The translations under genes and the position numbers were made by a program. Positions 10,310 through 22,899 of a DNA stretch of 64,000 bases are shown here, one piece after another. The stretch is from assembly GCF_954871325.1 (NCBI RefSeq), contig NC_088776.1, positions 2,177,985 to 2,241,984 on the forward strand, in the 5' to 3' direction. The notes beneath the pieces are model-generated. The model was not told the origin of the DNA. It did not search any database and saw only the letters and a program-made list of their open reading frames with translations. How positions within the stretch are numbered: the first letter of the stretch is position 1; every line of letters begins with the position of its first letter. The DNA comes from Gordionus sp. m RMFG-2023. Lineage: Eukaryota > Nematomorpha > Gordioida > Chordodea > Parachordodidae.

Positions 10310-11530
10310 AACGGTTTGTTTTACTAAACCGCATGTGCTTAGTTAAATTTTTTTATGATAAAGACTCCATTAATTGAGGTGAGATTAATTTTTAAAAATA
10401 TGAATAACTTATAAAAAATTAAATTATTAGACATATATTCAATAATAAAGGAATATATATGTCGTACTGGGATCTTGATTTTAAATCCTTTACCGAGAGC
10501 AATTTAAAAAATTTTAGAGTTCGACTTAACCGGAAATGTATTTTAGCATGGGTATGTAAATTTCAAACAATTTTGCCATGAACTTTAGAACTAATTTTTA
10601 TATGGATTTTTCATATAAATTAAAAAATACAAAAATGTCTATCGCTGAAATTGGCTGAAAAATATAGGGTAAATACTCTACACTTTTCTGGAATACAATT
10701 CCTGTAAAGTCAGAATTTTAAAATTTAAAAATCACCCTTAGAAAATTATTTAATATTGAAGATTCCAAATCCCCACGGATTCCGAAACCCCATACGACAT
10801 ATACATTAATAAAATGTATTTTCTTTTTTATCTCACAATAAATAGTTTAAATCCTTTAACAATAATTATATTAAAACTAATTAATTATGATTACATTTTT
10901 AAATTTCAATAATATTAAATGGTCATCATTTATGAGTAAACTTTTAACAAGCGCTACATTGGGTAAACACATCCTTAAGTCAAAGATCCATCCCTAAAAA
11001 CATTAATTGATTATAAGGTGTCATAGATATTTCTTTTTGACTGTTATATCAGATTGGGCATCCTTATTTATCACGCCAATCACTTTTCGAGATTGATTTC
11101 TTCCATGTTTGAATATATTCAACGTTATCTGACGAATATATAATCAGGATATTAATTCTCGAATTATTTTATAACATCCGTATGTGTTTTAATGGACGTT
11201 TCCGTTTGTTATAGCTGATATTAGTAATTCCCCTTTAACTAATGCATGGAGTTTTTGGAATCTGCAGTTGAAAAAAAATATATGCCATTCTACCCTTGAT
11301 CCCAAAACCATTCTCATTGGTTGTAGAGAGATTTATAAAGATATTTATTTTCGTTTTTACACTGGGTAACAAACAGATCCATCAGGAAAGTATAAAATTA
11401 TTGAAATATTTCCTACAAAGAACTTCAAAAATTTTGATTAATTGATATACTAGAATTAGCTTGTATCCACGGAATAACCCTTCTAAAATCTTAACATATT
11501 AAGTGATTCTAATCGAAAGAGGTTACACAG
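10310..11530 (-). repeat. repeat M (copy 1)
   Basis: A dispersed module found also at 16,210-16,735 (partial), 18,845-19,620, and inverted at 55,585-56,440 and 59,762-60,850. Read on the minus strand it has a protein-like stretch (PDGTIVTQYKN in the best copy, followed by NGFGIKVEWH) that is disrupted in every copy. The strand given is that of this stretch. The family is not recognised. Confidence 0.65.
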
Positions 11531-11647
11531 CACAAATTGACATAACTTTTTTTCTTCTCTGTGTGAACCTATGTATTGAATACTTATTAGTTGGATAAAA
11601 TTAAGACAGGTTGTCTGAAAATTGATAAATAAATTACACGATGAATA

Positions 11648-11824
11648 ATGTAACGGCTCGTTTTAGGCCGATTTTTAAAAACGGCTAACTCAATATTTAA
11701 TAAGAAAAATATTACGCAAGCCTGTAGATTTTGCTCATAGAAGGAACAGAGGTTTAGGCAATATTTTTCTGGCGAGTTAGCCGTTTTGAAAAATAGGCTC
11801 AAAACGATCCCTTTAACAACACTA
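11648..11824. mobile_element. hAT-type MITE, family K (copy 3)
   Basis: Starts taacggctcgttttaggccg and ends cgatccctttaacaacacta. Its inverted counterpart at 59,463-59,638 in the right arm shows that it was present before the arms were duplicated. Confidence 0.75.
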
Positions 11825-12642
11825 ATAATGAATAAGTAAATTTAGTAGGAAAGATGGCATCGCTAAAATTTATCAATAGAAAATGACTACCGTTGTTGCT
11901 GTTGGAAATAATTTTCAATATAGCTCTATGTCATTAATTTGATTATCTAATAAATAAAGATTTCAAATTTTGAGAAATTTATTTTGCCACATATGGAATT
12001 TTCTTTGTTATTAAGGAAGCGAAATTTTCGAAATAAAAAAATATAAATCTGCCAATCACGTAGATTTAAATATCCGGCAAATGAAAATTATAGCAGAGTT
12101 CCCGCGTAAAATATTTTTTTAAATTTAAAAGGAATTAATTTTTTTTTCGCGGGACGAAGGTCCATACTTAAGTGTCGTAAAGATATAATTGGGGTCTTAA
12201 CTTTACTTTTTATTATCATCGTTGTTTATTTATAGTGCGCATGCGTTTGCATGAGTAAATTTTCAAAATGGCGGCCCGGTGCAAATTGGTATAAATTTAC
12301 CGTTTGGCGTTAGCAACCATTTTTTTAAAAAAAACGCAAATATTGCTTTTTCATTATTTTTTTTTTAATTCTTCGCTTTTGTAATATTATATAATAAAAA
12401 ATGTAATATAAATAATAACTTACTTATATATCCTAAAAAAATTATGGTTGTGTCAGTGTTGTGAAAGATTATAACCGATATTACCTTAAGCAAACCTATA
12501 AGATTTTGCTTCTCATATCTGCCAGATAATGATCGAATATTATATAATATTATTATTATTTGCTATCTATTTCTTTTGAATGTGATAAATGGAAAACGAG
12601 GCCCTTAAAAATTTATCGTTCCTTATGGCTCATGTCTTTAAA

Positions 12643-12976
12643 CAGCTGACTCAATATTTTTTAGCCGGAAAATATATTTCGCGGCCAGGAGATGCCGCAT
12701 CATAGATTGCGGAAAGGTTTGGACATCTGTCAACGAAGTCGCCTCGATGATTGCGTAACGCTTTATACGATCAGTTAAATGTTTTTAAACCTTTAATGAA
12801 GGCGCATGCGCAGTAATTTGTCGCGAAAAGAGGGAAGGGGTAGATAATAAATTATTTTTTGTGGGGTCAAAATTTTTGTTATTTATAAAATATAATGTTT
12901 TATAAATTTCTTAGGAACTTAATGACTATTTTTGGGTTCGACTAAATTGCGAATGCTTATTTTTTGTTATATATAT
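12643..12976. repeat. repeat C (copy 2), split by a hAT insertion
   Basis: Matches 3,217-3,720 (gatgccgc, ggaaaggtttggacatct, gcctcgatgattgcgtaa). The match resumes after the hAT element at 14,978, giving the empty-site structure by comparison with copy 1. Confidence 0.7.
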
Positions 12977-12984
12977 ATGTGAGA

Positions 12985-14969
12985 CAGGGGCGTCACTAGC
13001 CTTTACATCTCAAGGGGCTGACAAAAATTTTTTTATAGGGGGCAAAGCCCCCTATACCTCCCTCCCCTCAATTTGCGGGACTTCGGCCGGGTTTTATATT
13101 TATATATTATACTTTTTTAAAATTTACTAACTCTAAATAATTATTCTGAATGTCATATATTATATTTTGCATACAAAATAAACTAGCATATAAAAATAAT
13201 AAAAGACATTTCCAAAAATAATATTTTTTAATAGAAAATCTATTTATTACAGTATAAAATATTTTCGATTATTGATATAAAATGATTTTGCGTCTAAAGA
13301 ACAATAAATGATAAAAAAGGTTAATTAATTCATATATGCCTCAATTGATAATAGTTTTTGAAAACTACATAATATAATATAATTCTTAGCAACTTACATT
13401 GACAAAAGATCATGAAACTAATATAACTCCCTATTACCATTTTAGACAATGTTTTATAGAACGGACTAATAAGAAAAAATTTATAGACCTTACCAAATCT
13501 ACAATTCTTGAAGAAGAGAATATAAAGGACTAATCCAAATCATAAAACTATATGGTGGTTAGAGCTTCTTCTTAGATGACATGATGGAAGCTAGATAAGT
13601 AATCAGAAAATTATTTGATATTAAATTTCTAAAAGATTATCTTCCATTTTCAATGTTATATAAACGACTACACAGTTGACCTATTGCTTATCTAAAATAT
13701 GCAATCATATGCTCTCAGAAGCTGTAGTAATAATCTTAAATTACATAGTCACACAAATAATAGATGCTGGTCAATTTGCAGTCCTATCCATGACACTCAC
13801 GATAATAACCCATCACAATTTATTCTGTTAGATAAATTGATAAAACAAAAACATTAAAACCTTTAGAAGAAATTATGCAAATATATTGAAGCCTTGAGTT
13901 ATTTACACGGCAAGGATGCCATATTAGAAATGAAACATTTTGTAACTACAAAATAAGAACCAGAGTGATATCATGAAAGTAATTATGATTTTATATATTA
14001 TTGTCGCACCATCTCTAGTTGGTATATTATATCTTAAAATAATAGTAGTTTGTAATAATATCAAAAATATATTTGTATTAAAGATTTAGCTAAAATCTAT
14101 TTTTCGAAGAAGAAAAATCTAGCTTTCCTAAAAACACGTAAAAAAGAGAAGATAATATATCTAATTTATTACATCTATTGTGGGATGAATAATAATACGT
14201 TTAACTTTAATTATATTTTAAATAAAATGGCGTTAAATATTTGTAAGCAAATTGTTACTTATATTTATTATCAAAAGCATTTATTAGTAAAATTTTATAA
14301 ATATTAACTGTAATATTATATAACTGTCAGATACGTCTGTAAAAGTGCCATTTTACATAATATTTTATAAAAAATTATACATAATAGAGGATTATAAACT
14401 ATATGTCTACTTATAAATCTCTTATACTTATTTGGATTTGGACCTTGAAAATAATTTTAGGAAGAGACATGATAATTAAATTTAAAAATCATTAATATAG
14501 TTGATTAGTGATTTTGAACTCGGCTAAAATATTAAATTATTAATATTTAATTAACAAATGATTATATTTATTAGGGTTATATAATAATTTAAATAATAAA
14601 AGTCAATTAAGCTTCAACTGTTAAAGCTAAATTAATATTTAGTGAGTGATATTGTTATATTTTTAACACAGAATTTGACTGCAAGCTGACATAGTATAAT
14701 TTATATGTAATAATCTAATCTAATAATTAAAATAGTATTCATTTAATAAAAATTAAGATAGTCTTATTAATTTTTTTAATAAAATTAAATCTATATATTA
14801 CTCAATAGAATTATAAAAGTAATTATTCAGAAGGCAATTAAAAAAATTTATTTTTAGCTCAAGGAGATATTAAAAGCCATTAAAAAAATTTTTTGCTTCA
14901 GGAGGCTATACAAATTTTTCAGGAATCTTGAGCCCCTGCGCCCCTTCCCCCCCCCTAGCGACGCCACTG
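12985..14969. mobile_element. non-autonomous hAT element with 8-bp target duplication
   Basis: The ends are CAGGGGCGTCACTAGCC and, reverse-complemented from the right, CAGTGGCGTCGCTAGGG. The element is flanked by ATGTGAGA on both sides (12,977-12,984 and 14,970-14,977), which is the 8-bp duplication typical of hAT. The 1,985 bp inside contain no transposase. Near the left end is a ggggcaaagcccc hairpin. It sits inside repeat C, and the uninterrupted version at 3.2-3.8 kb confirms the insertion. The right-arm counterpart (57,659-58,625) has lost one half. Confidence 0.9.
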
Positions 14970-15359
14970 ATGTGAGATTCGTTTTCTTATGATATAAATA
15001 ACCTTTAAAAATTAAATTATTAGATATAATCAATAATAAATGAATATACATTAATAGTTTTTGTTGTACGTGGCCACAAAATTTGAACAATAAATAAAAA
15101 TATATAATTGTAAAGGGCGCAGTTAACATGTTAATTTTAATAATTGAATGTAATAAAGTTAGTTTTTAAAAAATAGATTTCTATTATGATTATTAGATTG
15201 TATAAAATTTTGTGTCTATTATAAAGAAAAAGTTTTTTTTTATATATATAGTATATTTTTGATAACTTAACAAATAAAAATTGAAATATTGAAGTTAATT
15301 ATATTAATTTTTAATTGTGGTATAACAATTCATAAGTCATTACAATTTATACATAAAAC

Positions 15360-16200
15360 AGTGGTATTTCCTTTTTATCTCATAATAAATATAGTTTAAA
15401 ATCCTTCATTTTTATATTTAATCGACATTATCTTGTTACGAAATTTTCTTCACTTAAAAAAATCTTATGTATGATAAGTCCTTCTTTCCAAGCCTCACCA
15501 CATTTGTTTGTCATTTTGTCCCCCTTGTCCATCATTGACCTATACTTTGTTTAACGCGAATTTGTAAATTATAAAAACCTTATATTTTTTTCACTTGAAA
15601 CTGGGTCTCCCTACATTGTTTGTCATTTTGTCCTCTTTGTCTATCATCATTCCTTACTTCTGTTTTATATGACATTATTTCATATTTTATTCACTCGAAA
15701 CTGTAGCCGGTATTAAGTGTGGCAGATTTTTTTTTGTATTTTAGAAGAGTAATAATCCCTATTACGGGGATCATTAAAGTAATCATGTTTTATATTTTGT
15801 TTTTAATTTTCGTCGAATTTAATTTTACATAATTGTTGGTTTGTTTTTTTGGATTACAGCTAAAAAAATTTGAGATTCAATAAATTCTCGATTTTTCAAC
15901 ATACAAAAACAAGTTTTGTACGATGACCAAAATGACAGCCAAATCCGGAATGGAGAATGAAAATTGATAAATAATGTAGGGACGAGTTTCAAGTGAAAAA
16001 AATATAATAACAAGGTTTTTTTTTATAATTTACAATTTCGCGTAAAACAAATTAAAGGACAATATCGGACAAAGGAGGGGGACAAAAGGACGAACAATGT
16101 GGGGAGGTTGTGATAACGACACCTTAATATAATTTTAAAAATAATTATAATTACATTCTAAATTTTATTAACATTAAATCCGCAAGGTGGCGTTTTATTA
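15360..16200. repeat. repeat D composite with inverted ends (copy 1)
   Basis: The left portion (15,430-15,720) and right portion (15,960-16,200) carry the same motifs in opposite orientation (tgtcattttgtcc... against ...ggacaaaatgac). They enclose a stretch with caaaaacaagttttgtacga. It ends in ccgcaaggtggcg. A direct relative lies at 17,200-18,195 and an inverted one at 56,437-57,240. Non-coding; open frames here are shared between arms only because the arms are copies. Confidence 0.65.
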
Positions 16201-16209
16201 ATATTATTA

Positions 16210-16735
16210 TTTAAAAAGGTGTTTGATTAAATTGCAAATGCTTAGGTAAAATATCTTATGAATAATACTCTATTAATTGAAGTGATATTAATTTATTAAG
16301 ATATGAATAACTTATTAAAAATTAAATTATTTAGATATATAATCAATAATAATAAAGGAATATATATATTAATAAATTGTATTTTCTATTTTATCTCATA
16401 ATGAATAGTTTAAATCCTTTAACTATAATTATATTATATATAACTTATTATAATTACATTTTTAAATTTCAATAATATTAAATGGTCATCATTTATAAGT
16501 AAACTTTTAACAAGCGTTACAATGGGTGAACACTTCCTTAAGTCAAAGATCCATCCCTAAAATCATTAATAGATTATAAGATGTCACGATATTTCCTTTT
16601 GAGTGTTATGTCAGATTGAGCATACTTATTTATCACGCCTATCACTTTTCGAGATTGATTTCTTCCATGTTTGAATATATTCAACGTTATCTGACGAATA
16701 TAATCAGGATATTAATTCTCGAATTCATCATTTAT
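16210..16735 (-). repeat. repeat M (partial copy 2)
   Basis: Matches 10,310-11,170, including tttaacaagcgttacaatgg, and stops at ctcgaatt, before the protein-like stretch present in the other copies. Confidence 0.6.
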
Positions 16736-17199
16736 TTTTAAATTAAAAATATATATAGAAATAAAATTAATATTTAAATTAACATATCAAATATATAAAA
16801 TAAAATAAAACAATATTATATAAAAACGGAGGTGGGACTACAAGTTCCCAAAAAACATGAGTAATTATATTTTAAAATAGTGATTTGTAGGTTTTGTTTT
16901 AAAAAATACAATTCTTTTGGTTCTGATGTAAGGGCTCTTGTCTTATCGCCTATATTTTTTAAGAACTTTAAAGTTCTGCTTGGCATATGTCCAAGGGAAG
17001 AGACAACGATCGGTGTAAAAATATAATTTGTGAATTTGAAATATTTTATTGTTTTTTTTTCTCGGCTATATCAACCGGATTAGAATTTAAATTTTTTGGG
17101 AAAGAAGATACGCATGTGAAGTCCCAAATTAAGGATTTCCCTAAAGACCAAGGCACGAAGTACCTAATAAAATATTTAATCATTAATAGTTGTATTTTC
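16736..17199. other. no gene recognised
   Basis: AT-rich sequence with a less biased patch at 16,830-17,000 (gaggtgggactacaagttcc, cttggcatatgtccaaggga) that matches nothing else in the window. A 77-codon frame starting at 16,987 has no recognisable features. Confidence 0.5.
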
Positions 17200-18195
17200 T
17201 TTTTATCTCATATTAAATAGTTTAAAATCCTTTATGTTGTGTTTAACGTAATCTTTTTTTCATACTTAATTGATAATATCTTGTTATGAAACTTTATTCA
17301 CTTAAAAAATCTTATATATAATAATCCTTCTCACCCAGCCTCTCCACAATGTTTGTCATTTTGTCCTCTTTGCCCATCATCATTCTTTACTTTTTATTTA
17401 TATTTTTGTATATAAGAAGAATAAAATATTTAATCCAAGATCATTAAGCAATCGTGTTTTATATTTTGTTTTTTATTTTCGTCGATTTGAATTGTACATA
17501 ATTATTCTTTGTTGTTTTTTTTGTTGGATTAACGGGTTAAAATTTGAGATTCAATAATTTCTCCAATTTTTATGTCATACAAACAAGTTTTGTACTATGA
17601 CCAAAAATGACTGCCAAGTCTGGAATGTCGAATGTCAAATAATGTAGGGACCAGTTTCAAGTGATTTTTTTTTTATAATGTTAAGGACCTAGTAGGCAGG
17701 GAATTGAATATAAATGAAAATTTTATTCACATTTTTTATTTGTTTAAAAAATTGTTTTAACTAAAAAAATGCAATATATTTTTTATGCTTATATGATATG
17801 ATAGCTCGTAAAAATCGATTATTTTATAATAAACGAAAAAAAATCTATTTAATAATTTATTGTAAACGAAAAATTAATTTAAATCGAGCAATTGAGTTAA
17901 TATTATAAAATGAGTTCGCAAGGTCAGTATTAAGTTAATGTATAACAAAAAGAGAAATATATATATAAATATTAATCAGGTCATTTTCTCAACCAAATAA
18001 CATGGTTCTTTTATAATTTACAATTTCGCTTAAAGCAAAGTAATGGATAATGTCGGATAAAGGAGGGGGACAAAATGACCAACAATGTAGGGGAGGTTGT
18101 GAACACGACACCTTAATATTTTTAAATTTTAAAAATAATTATAATTACATTCTAAAGTTTCGTTAATATTCAATCCGCAAGTTGGCGTTTTATTA
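17200..18195. repeat. repeat D composite (copy 2), with an insertion
   Basis: Direct relative of 15,360-16,200 with the same order of motifs. About 315 bp at roughly 17,685-18,000 are extra relative to copy 1. No termini could be assigned to that extra piece. It ends ccgcaagttggcg at about 18,175. Confidence 0.6.
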
Positions 18196-18844
18196 TTTTA
18201 TATTTTTAAAATAATATATAATATTATTATTTTTAGGGCAGTGCTAGGCTTGGAGCTCGCGTTAAGCGAAATTTCAAAATTCTTGTTCAAAAACAAAACT
18301 AAAAAAAAAAATAATTGTTTAAACGATCTATAACAATATTTCTTTTTTTTTTATTTGTACCAATCGTTTTTTTTTTAAGTTGAAGAACATATACCTAACT
18401 ATATTACGTAATAAATACAACAAACCTTTTACCTTAGAATAAATAAACATTTTTGTATTTTTTTTTTTTTCATAAATATTTCAATTTGATCAAATAAATT
18501 GAAGAGAAGAGAAGAGAAGAGAAGAGAAGAGAAGAGAAGAGAAGAGAAGAGAAGAGAAGAGAAGAGAAGAGAAGAGAAATTTACATTGATTAATTTTATA
18601 TTACTTATATTAATTTCCTTAAATTATAAAACTTTTTATAGAAGTGTAATGCCGAAATATTTTTATTAGATGCTTAAAAAAAAAATGAAATAATGACCAT
18701 AAATAAATTTTATAAGAGGGCTTGGGTTAAAATTTTTTTATAAATAATAGGCGAGCGGGCGTGTAAGGTATTTTAGACAAATGGGCGAGGCGGACGCGTA
18801 TATATTTTTTTGAAAACTATGAGCAGCAGGCCGCCCAATGGAGA
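18196..18844. other. no gene; poly-A/T and microsatellite
   Basis: Contains long A and T runs and the (GAAGA) microsatellite, and near 18,750-18,845 a GC-richer scrap (ggcgagcgggcgtgtaaggt) that looks like a transposon end. No coding frame. Confidence 0.5.
18501..18579. repeat. (GAAGA)n microsatellite, about 16 units
   Basis: Pure pentanucleotide repeat. A second, shorter tract of the same motif lies at 44,879-44,925. Confidence 0.95.
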
Positions 18845-19620
18845 TCTCTAGTTTGACTAAACTGCAAATGCTTAGGTAAAAAAAATCTTTTGATAAATAC
18901 TCTATAAAATTGAAAGTGAGACTCATTTTTAAGATATGAATAACTGAATAATTTATGAAAAAAATGAAATTATTTAGATATATATTCAATAAAAAAGGGA
19001 AATGTACGTTAATAAATCGCATTTTCTTTTTCATCTCGTAATAAATAGTTTTAAATCCTTATTTTAAATTTCGATAATATTAAATGGTCATCAATTATAA
19101 GTAAATTTTTAAGAAGCGTTACAATGGGTGAACAGTTCCTTATTCAAAGATCCATCCCTAAAATCATTTGTAGATTATAAGGTGTCACGATATTTCCTTT
19201 TGAGTGTTATATCAGACTGGGCATACTCACCTATCACGCCACTCACTTTTCGAGATTTGATTTCTTCCATGTTTAAATATTCAACGTAATCTGACGAATA
19301 TATAATCTGGGTATTAATTCTCGAATTATTATATAACATCCGCAGGTATTTTTTTAGTATATGATTTTCATAAGGACGTTGCCGTTTGTTCTAGCCAATA
19401 ACCTTTTAGTAACTCCATTAACTCTAGCAAAGAGTTTTTGCAATCTGCAGTTGGGGAAAAAAATATGCCATTCTACCTTGATCCCAAAACCATTCTCATT
19501 GGTTGTAGAGAGGTTTATAAAGTTATTTTTTTTCGTTTTTATACTGGGTAACAACAGCTCCATCAGGAAAGTATAAAATTATTAAAATATTTCTGACAAG
19601 AATTACAAATATTTTGATTT
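18845..19620 (-). repeat. repeat M (copy 3)
   Basis: The minus strand carries the protein-like part at about 19,354-19,563 with an open frame of 69 codons (NENGFGIKVEWHIFFPNCRL). Other copies are interrupted at different points. No known domain recognised. Confidence 0.6.
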
Positions 19621-19869
19621 ATAAAAAAATACATTAACTTAATGCAAAAAAAAACCCAAACAACTTTAATATATCTCCCTCAAAAAAAGAAAGAAACCTA
19701 AAACTAAATGAATTTAATAGGTTACAATAAATTTTTTTTTAAAAAAAACCCATCTGAGATGCAGTAAAGCTAATTTTTATTTATATTTTATTTAGGCATT
19801 TCATGAATAGCCTTGCAGAAGGAGGCTGAATCCTTAAGTTTAGAGAAGTAAGTCTTGTTTAAAACAGAG

Positions 19870-20000
19870 GTTAATAATTTACGACCCAATTTTGTGCTCA
19901 TGCCTGCTCTGAGCACGAACCCTGAGCACAGACCCGGGGTCCAGACCCTAGGACCCGGCACAAAAACCCATTTATTTTTAACTTTTTTTTTTGAACTTAG
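19870..20000. repeat. repeat R fragment
   Basis: ctgagcacagacccggggtc followed by cccggcacaaaaacccattt matches 5,640-5,705 and, in its last part, 20,505-20,530. It may be the end of a short non-autonomous DNA element. Confidence 0.5.
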
Positions 20001-20099
20001 TAGAAAAGTATACATAAGATTTATTCATTAAAAGAACAAGCGTTCCCTCTCGGTCTCGATAGGCTAATAGGGCTAGGTGTGTTAATTATATACTGTAGT

Positions 20100-20700
20100 C
20101 TACTAGTAATCATAATTATTATTCTAGATGGGTGGGTCCAAGAGGTTATGAATATTTTTAACAACATGATGATATTGATATTATGGGCGACAAATAAAAG
20201 GTGTTTTAATTAAATTTTGACTTTAATACTTATTATTAATATTCTAATTAGGCGGGGGTCTACTAGGTCTTATGAGGTCAGAAATATTTTTAACAATGGA
20301 AAATATCGATATGGGTGTCAAATAAAAGGGAATTTAATTATATCTTGATTGTAATCTAAATTATTATTCAAAGTGGGCAGGTCTAGGAGGGCACAGGAAT
20401 ATTTTTAACAATGCACTATTTATCCGCAATTTGAAAATTTTGACCTGGAAACCCTGTTCACATTATTTAATAAATATATATTTTATTATATCGTATTTGA
20501 TATTCCCGGCATAAAAACCCATTTATTTTTTTCCCCAAAAATTATATACAAGATTTATTCATTAGGAGATCAGGCGTTCCCTCTCTACTCTGTACTGTAG
20601 GCTAATGTATAGGGCTTAGAAGAGGCAGGAATATTTTTATCCAAAATAATAATATAGGTAGTCCTGAGGAGTCAGGAATATTATTATCAACGGAAAATAT
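20100..20700. repeat. diverged tandem repeat of about 125 bp
   Basis: At least three direct units with the order attattcta, ggtgggtc, gaatatttttaacaa, gacaaataaaagg. Two weaker echoes follow at 20,610-20,700. Divergence between units is high, so the array is old. Confidence 0.55.
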
Positions 20701-20796
20701 TGACTGACAAAACTGATTATGACTTACGATAAACTCTATTGTGTTTATGAATATATTTTAACATTTTATTTTTAGTAAATTTACCAACCAAGGGCA

Positions 20797-20816
20797 TCCT
20801 ACTATAAATAGTAGGA
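20797..20816. other. perfect 8-bp stem hairpin
   Basis: TCCTACTATAAATAGTAGGA is an 8-bp stem with a 4-base loop, followed by a T run. It resembles a bacterial terminator only by accident in this eukaryotic context. Confidence 0.6.
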
Positions 20817-20919
20817 TTTTTTTGATTTCCATTTAAAAAGACCTGTTGTTGTAAATTTAACTAGAATATAATTTAAATAATTATAAACAATTAATTCTTT
20901 AAAATAATTATTGTTTAAA

Positions 20920-21070
20920 AAATAAGAATATATTTTAATATTTCTACTATTAATAACTTTCTTTCACATCCGTTTTTTTTGATTTATAAATATTTATCCT
21001 TATTAAAAAATAAAAACTATATTTCCATTCCCCCTTCCATCTGTTTTAAAATTATTATTTTTCATGATAA
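20920..21070 (-). repeat. scrap of hAT leader
   Basis: Matches the untranslated leader of the hAT copies (compare 6,850-6,960 and 32,800-32,900) through acatccg, a T run, aatatttatccttatt and cccccttcca. No coding part follows. Confidence 0.55.
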
Positions 21071-21313
21071 TAATTTTTTTATTTAAAATCATTTAAGTAA
21101 AGATTAAAAAAATGTCCTCCATGAGATTTCAACATTTATAATTCCAAAGTGCCGATAACTGAGAATTTTGCCGTCGGAAGAAATTAATTAAGTAAGTTAT
21201 TTTAATGATATACTGGCCATCCGTCAAGATAAAAAAATAAAACAGATATATTTTGACAAAGTAACCTCTAAGTATTTAGTATCTAGGTGACAATTTATGA
21301 TATTAGAAATTTT

Positions 21314-21855
21314 TGTTGGATTATGCAAATTTAGTTAAAAGATATTTATGGAACAAAATTAATTTAAATGATGGATTTTTATTTTATGTGTTTATTTCTT
21401 CGAAAAATAATATTTGTATATGCAAAATAAATTTTACATTTTTTTATAGTTTATGTAACAAAATTAATTTAAATGATGGATTTTTATTTTATGTGATTAT
21501 TTCTTCGAAAAATTATTATTTTAATATGCAAATACTTATAATGTTTAATGGCTATAAAAAAATATATATAAATAGCTAAGAAAAATAATTATATTTCAAC
21601 GGATGATATTTTAAAGATTAATTTAATAAAAAGGAAAGATTTAATACAGAAAAAGTAAGTCTACGATTTAATAAATTAGAATTATTTAAAAGAGTTACAT
21701 TATATATTTTAGGTGTGCTCAAAGTAAGTGGTTAGCCATCGTTATTATTAAAATTAATCCTTTATATTAATTATATAGATTTAATACACCTTTGATTCTT
21801 AATTAGCTCTCCCAATACTGTGTTAACACCCTGAGTTAAGTTCGGACTTGTAACA
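21314..21855 (+). repeat. 5' LTR of element 1 (542 bp)
   Basis: Begins TGTTGGATTATG and ends GGACTTGTAACA, in TG...CA form. It contains an internal near-duplication around two copies of aaaattaatttaaatgatgg. Confidence 0.93.
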
Positions 21856-21858
21856 ATT

Positions 21859-21878
21859 TGGACCAAAGTAAATCAGGG
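21859..21878 (+). promoter_or_regulatory. probable primer binding site
   Basis: tggaccaaag starts three bases after the 5' LTR. TGG would pair with a tRNA 3' CCA. The tRNA was not identified. Confidence 0.45.
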
Positions 21879-22019
21879 CCTGTTAGATATTCACTTAGGA
21901 ATTCAAAGGTAAAAACAAATTTATTTTATGTTATTTAAATTATTATTACTTTTATTTATTATAGTAGTAATTTTATATTTATACAATTTTTTTAAATTAT
22001 TTAAAATTATTTTAATCAA

Positions 22020-22451
22020 GTGGTTATTGAGTACACTTTAATGTATATTACGCAAATAAATTTATTAAGTTTAATACTTGAAAATATAAGTATAATTATA
22101 TTTTTAGTGCTAATTTTAAGTTTCACGTTAGGTTTAATTATAGGAAGAAATACTACTTACGTTAAGATAGAGATTAAAGAGTTAGAAAATATTAAGAATA
22201 TATTAAGAGAGGAAGATAAGAAAAGAAATATAAACAACTTCATACGAACGGATAATTACAGACAGATAAGTTGCTATAGCTGTGGTCAGCCAGGCCATAT
22301 GTCGCGTGATTGTGATTTAACAAAAGATTTGAAATGCGCGAGATGTGGCAGGAATGGCCATTTAGCTATAAGATGTAGATTAAACAATATAATTGTGAGA
22401 TGTAATATTTGTGGCCAGGATGGACACACTCAAGAAAAATGTAACAAATGA
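22020..22451 (+). CDS. gag-position protein: hydrophobic segment plus three zinc knuckles
   Basis: An open frame of 143 residues in the gag position of the LTR element. Residues of about 20-42 form one strongly hydrophobic segment (IIIFLVLILSFTLGLIIG), long enough to cross a membrane. A charged linker follows, and then three CCHC zinc knuckles at about 87-141 (CYSCGQPGHMSRDC, CARCGRNGHLAIRC, CNICGQDGHTQEKC), the nucleic-acid-binding motif of nucleocapsids. No capsid domain is recognisable and the protein is much shorter than a usual Ty3 gag (often 300 residues or more). The second element at 53.6-54.2 kb has the same plan. The start could lie slightly downstream at MYITQ. Confidence 0.75.
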   Translation: MVIEYTLMYITQINLLSLILENISIIIFLVLILSFTLGLIIGRNTTYVKIEIKELENIKNILREEDKKRNINNFIRTDNYRQISCYSCGQPGHMSRDCDLTKDLKCARCGRNGHLAIRCRLNNIIVRCNICGQDGHTQEKCNK

Positions 22452-22899
22452 CTAAGAAAGAAATATTTTGATAATGAATTTAATAATTTTTTTAATGTTG
22501 ATAATTTAGTAGAAAATAAGAATAAATATTTTAATTTTAATAATAAATTTGGTAATAATAGTTTTTCTAATTTTAGTTCAGGTAAAATTAAGCATTTTAA
22601 TTTTAATGATAGATTAGATAATTATACTAATTTTGTTATGTTAATAATTGTAGTAAAAATAAGTATTTTAATTGTAATAATGATAATTTGGATAATGTTG
22701 ATAATGCTAGTGCAAGTAAGAATAATTATTGTAATAAGAACGATAAATTTTGCGATGATAAAAAGGGTTTTGACGTTGATAATTATAATTCAAGCGATAT
22801 TAATAGAAGTGATATAAAAATAAAAAATAGAGATTTTGAAATATATAGAATTAAAAAGGCAACTAGTGTAGACGTACTAAAGATGGAATTAGAGAATTT

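Larger units (their letters stand above)
9987..16725 (+). repeat. left arm of a long inverted repeat
   Basis: Nearly all segments of this block reappear in reverse order and orientation at 55,945-61,470: repeat B, repeat M, the family-K MITE at 11,648, the region around 11,830-12,640, half of the hAT element at 12,985 and repeat D. The right arm lacks about 1.34 kb, equivalent to 12,643-13,984. The two arms lie about 39 kb apart. Confidence 0.85.

Noticed and set aside
12985-14969. piggyBac or Tc1 origin for this element
   Set aside because: The 8-bp duplication ATGTGAGA and CAGTGGCG-type ends fit hAT, not the TTAA or TA target sites of those families.
15825-16013. A 62-codon frame repeated almost unchanged at 56,614-56,802
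   Set aside because: The identity is explained by the inverted duplication of the whole block, not by selection. It lies in non-coding repeat D.
20797-20816. Rho-independent terminator
   Set aside because: A short AT-rich hairpin plus T run is expected by chance here, and the organism is a eukaryote.
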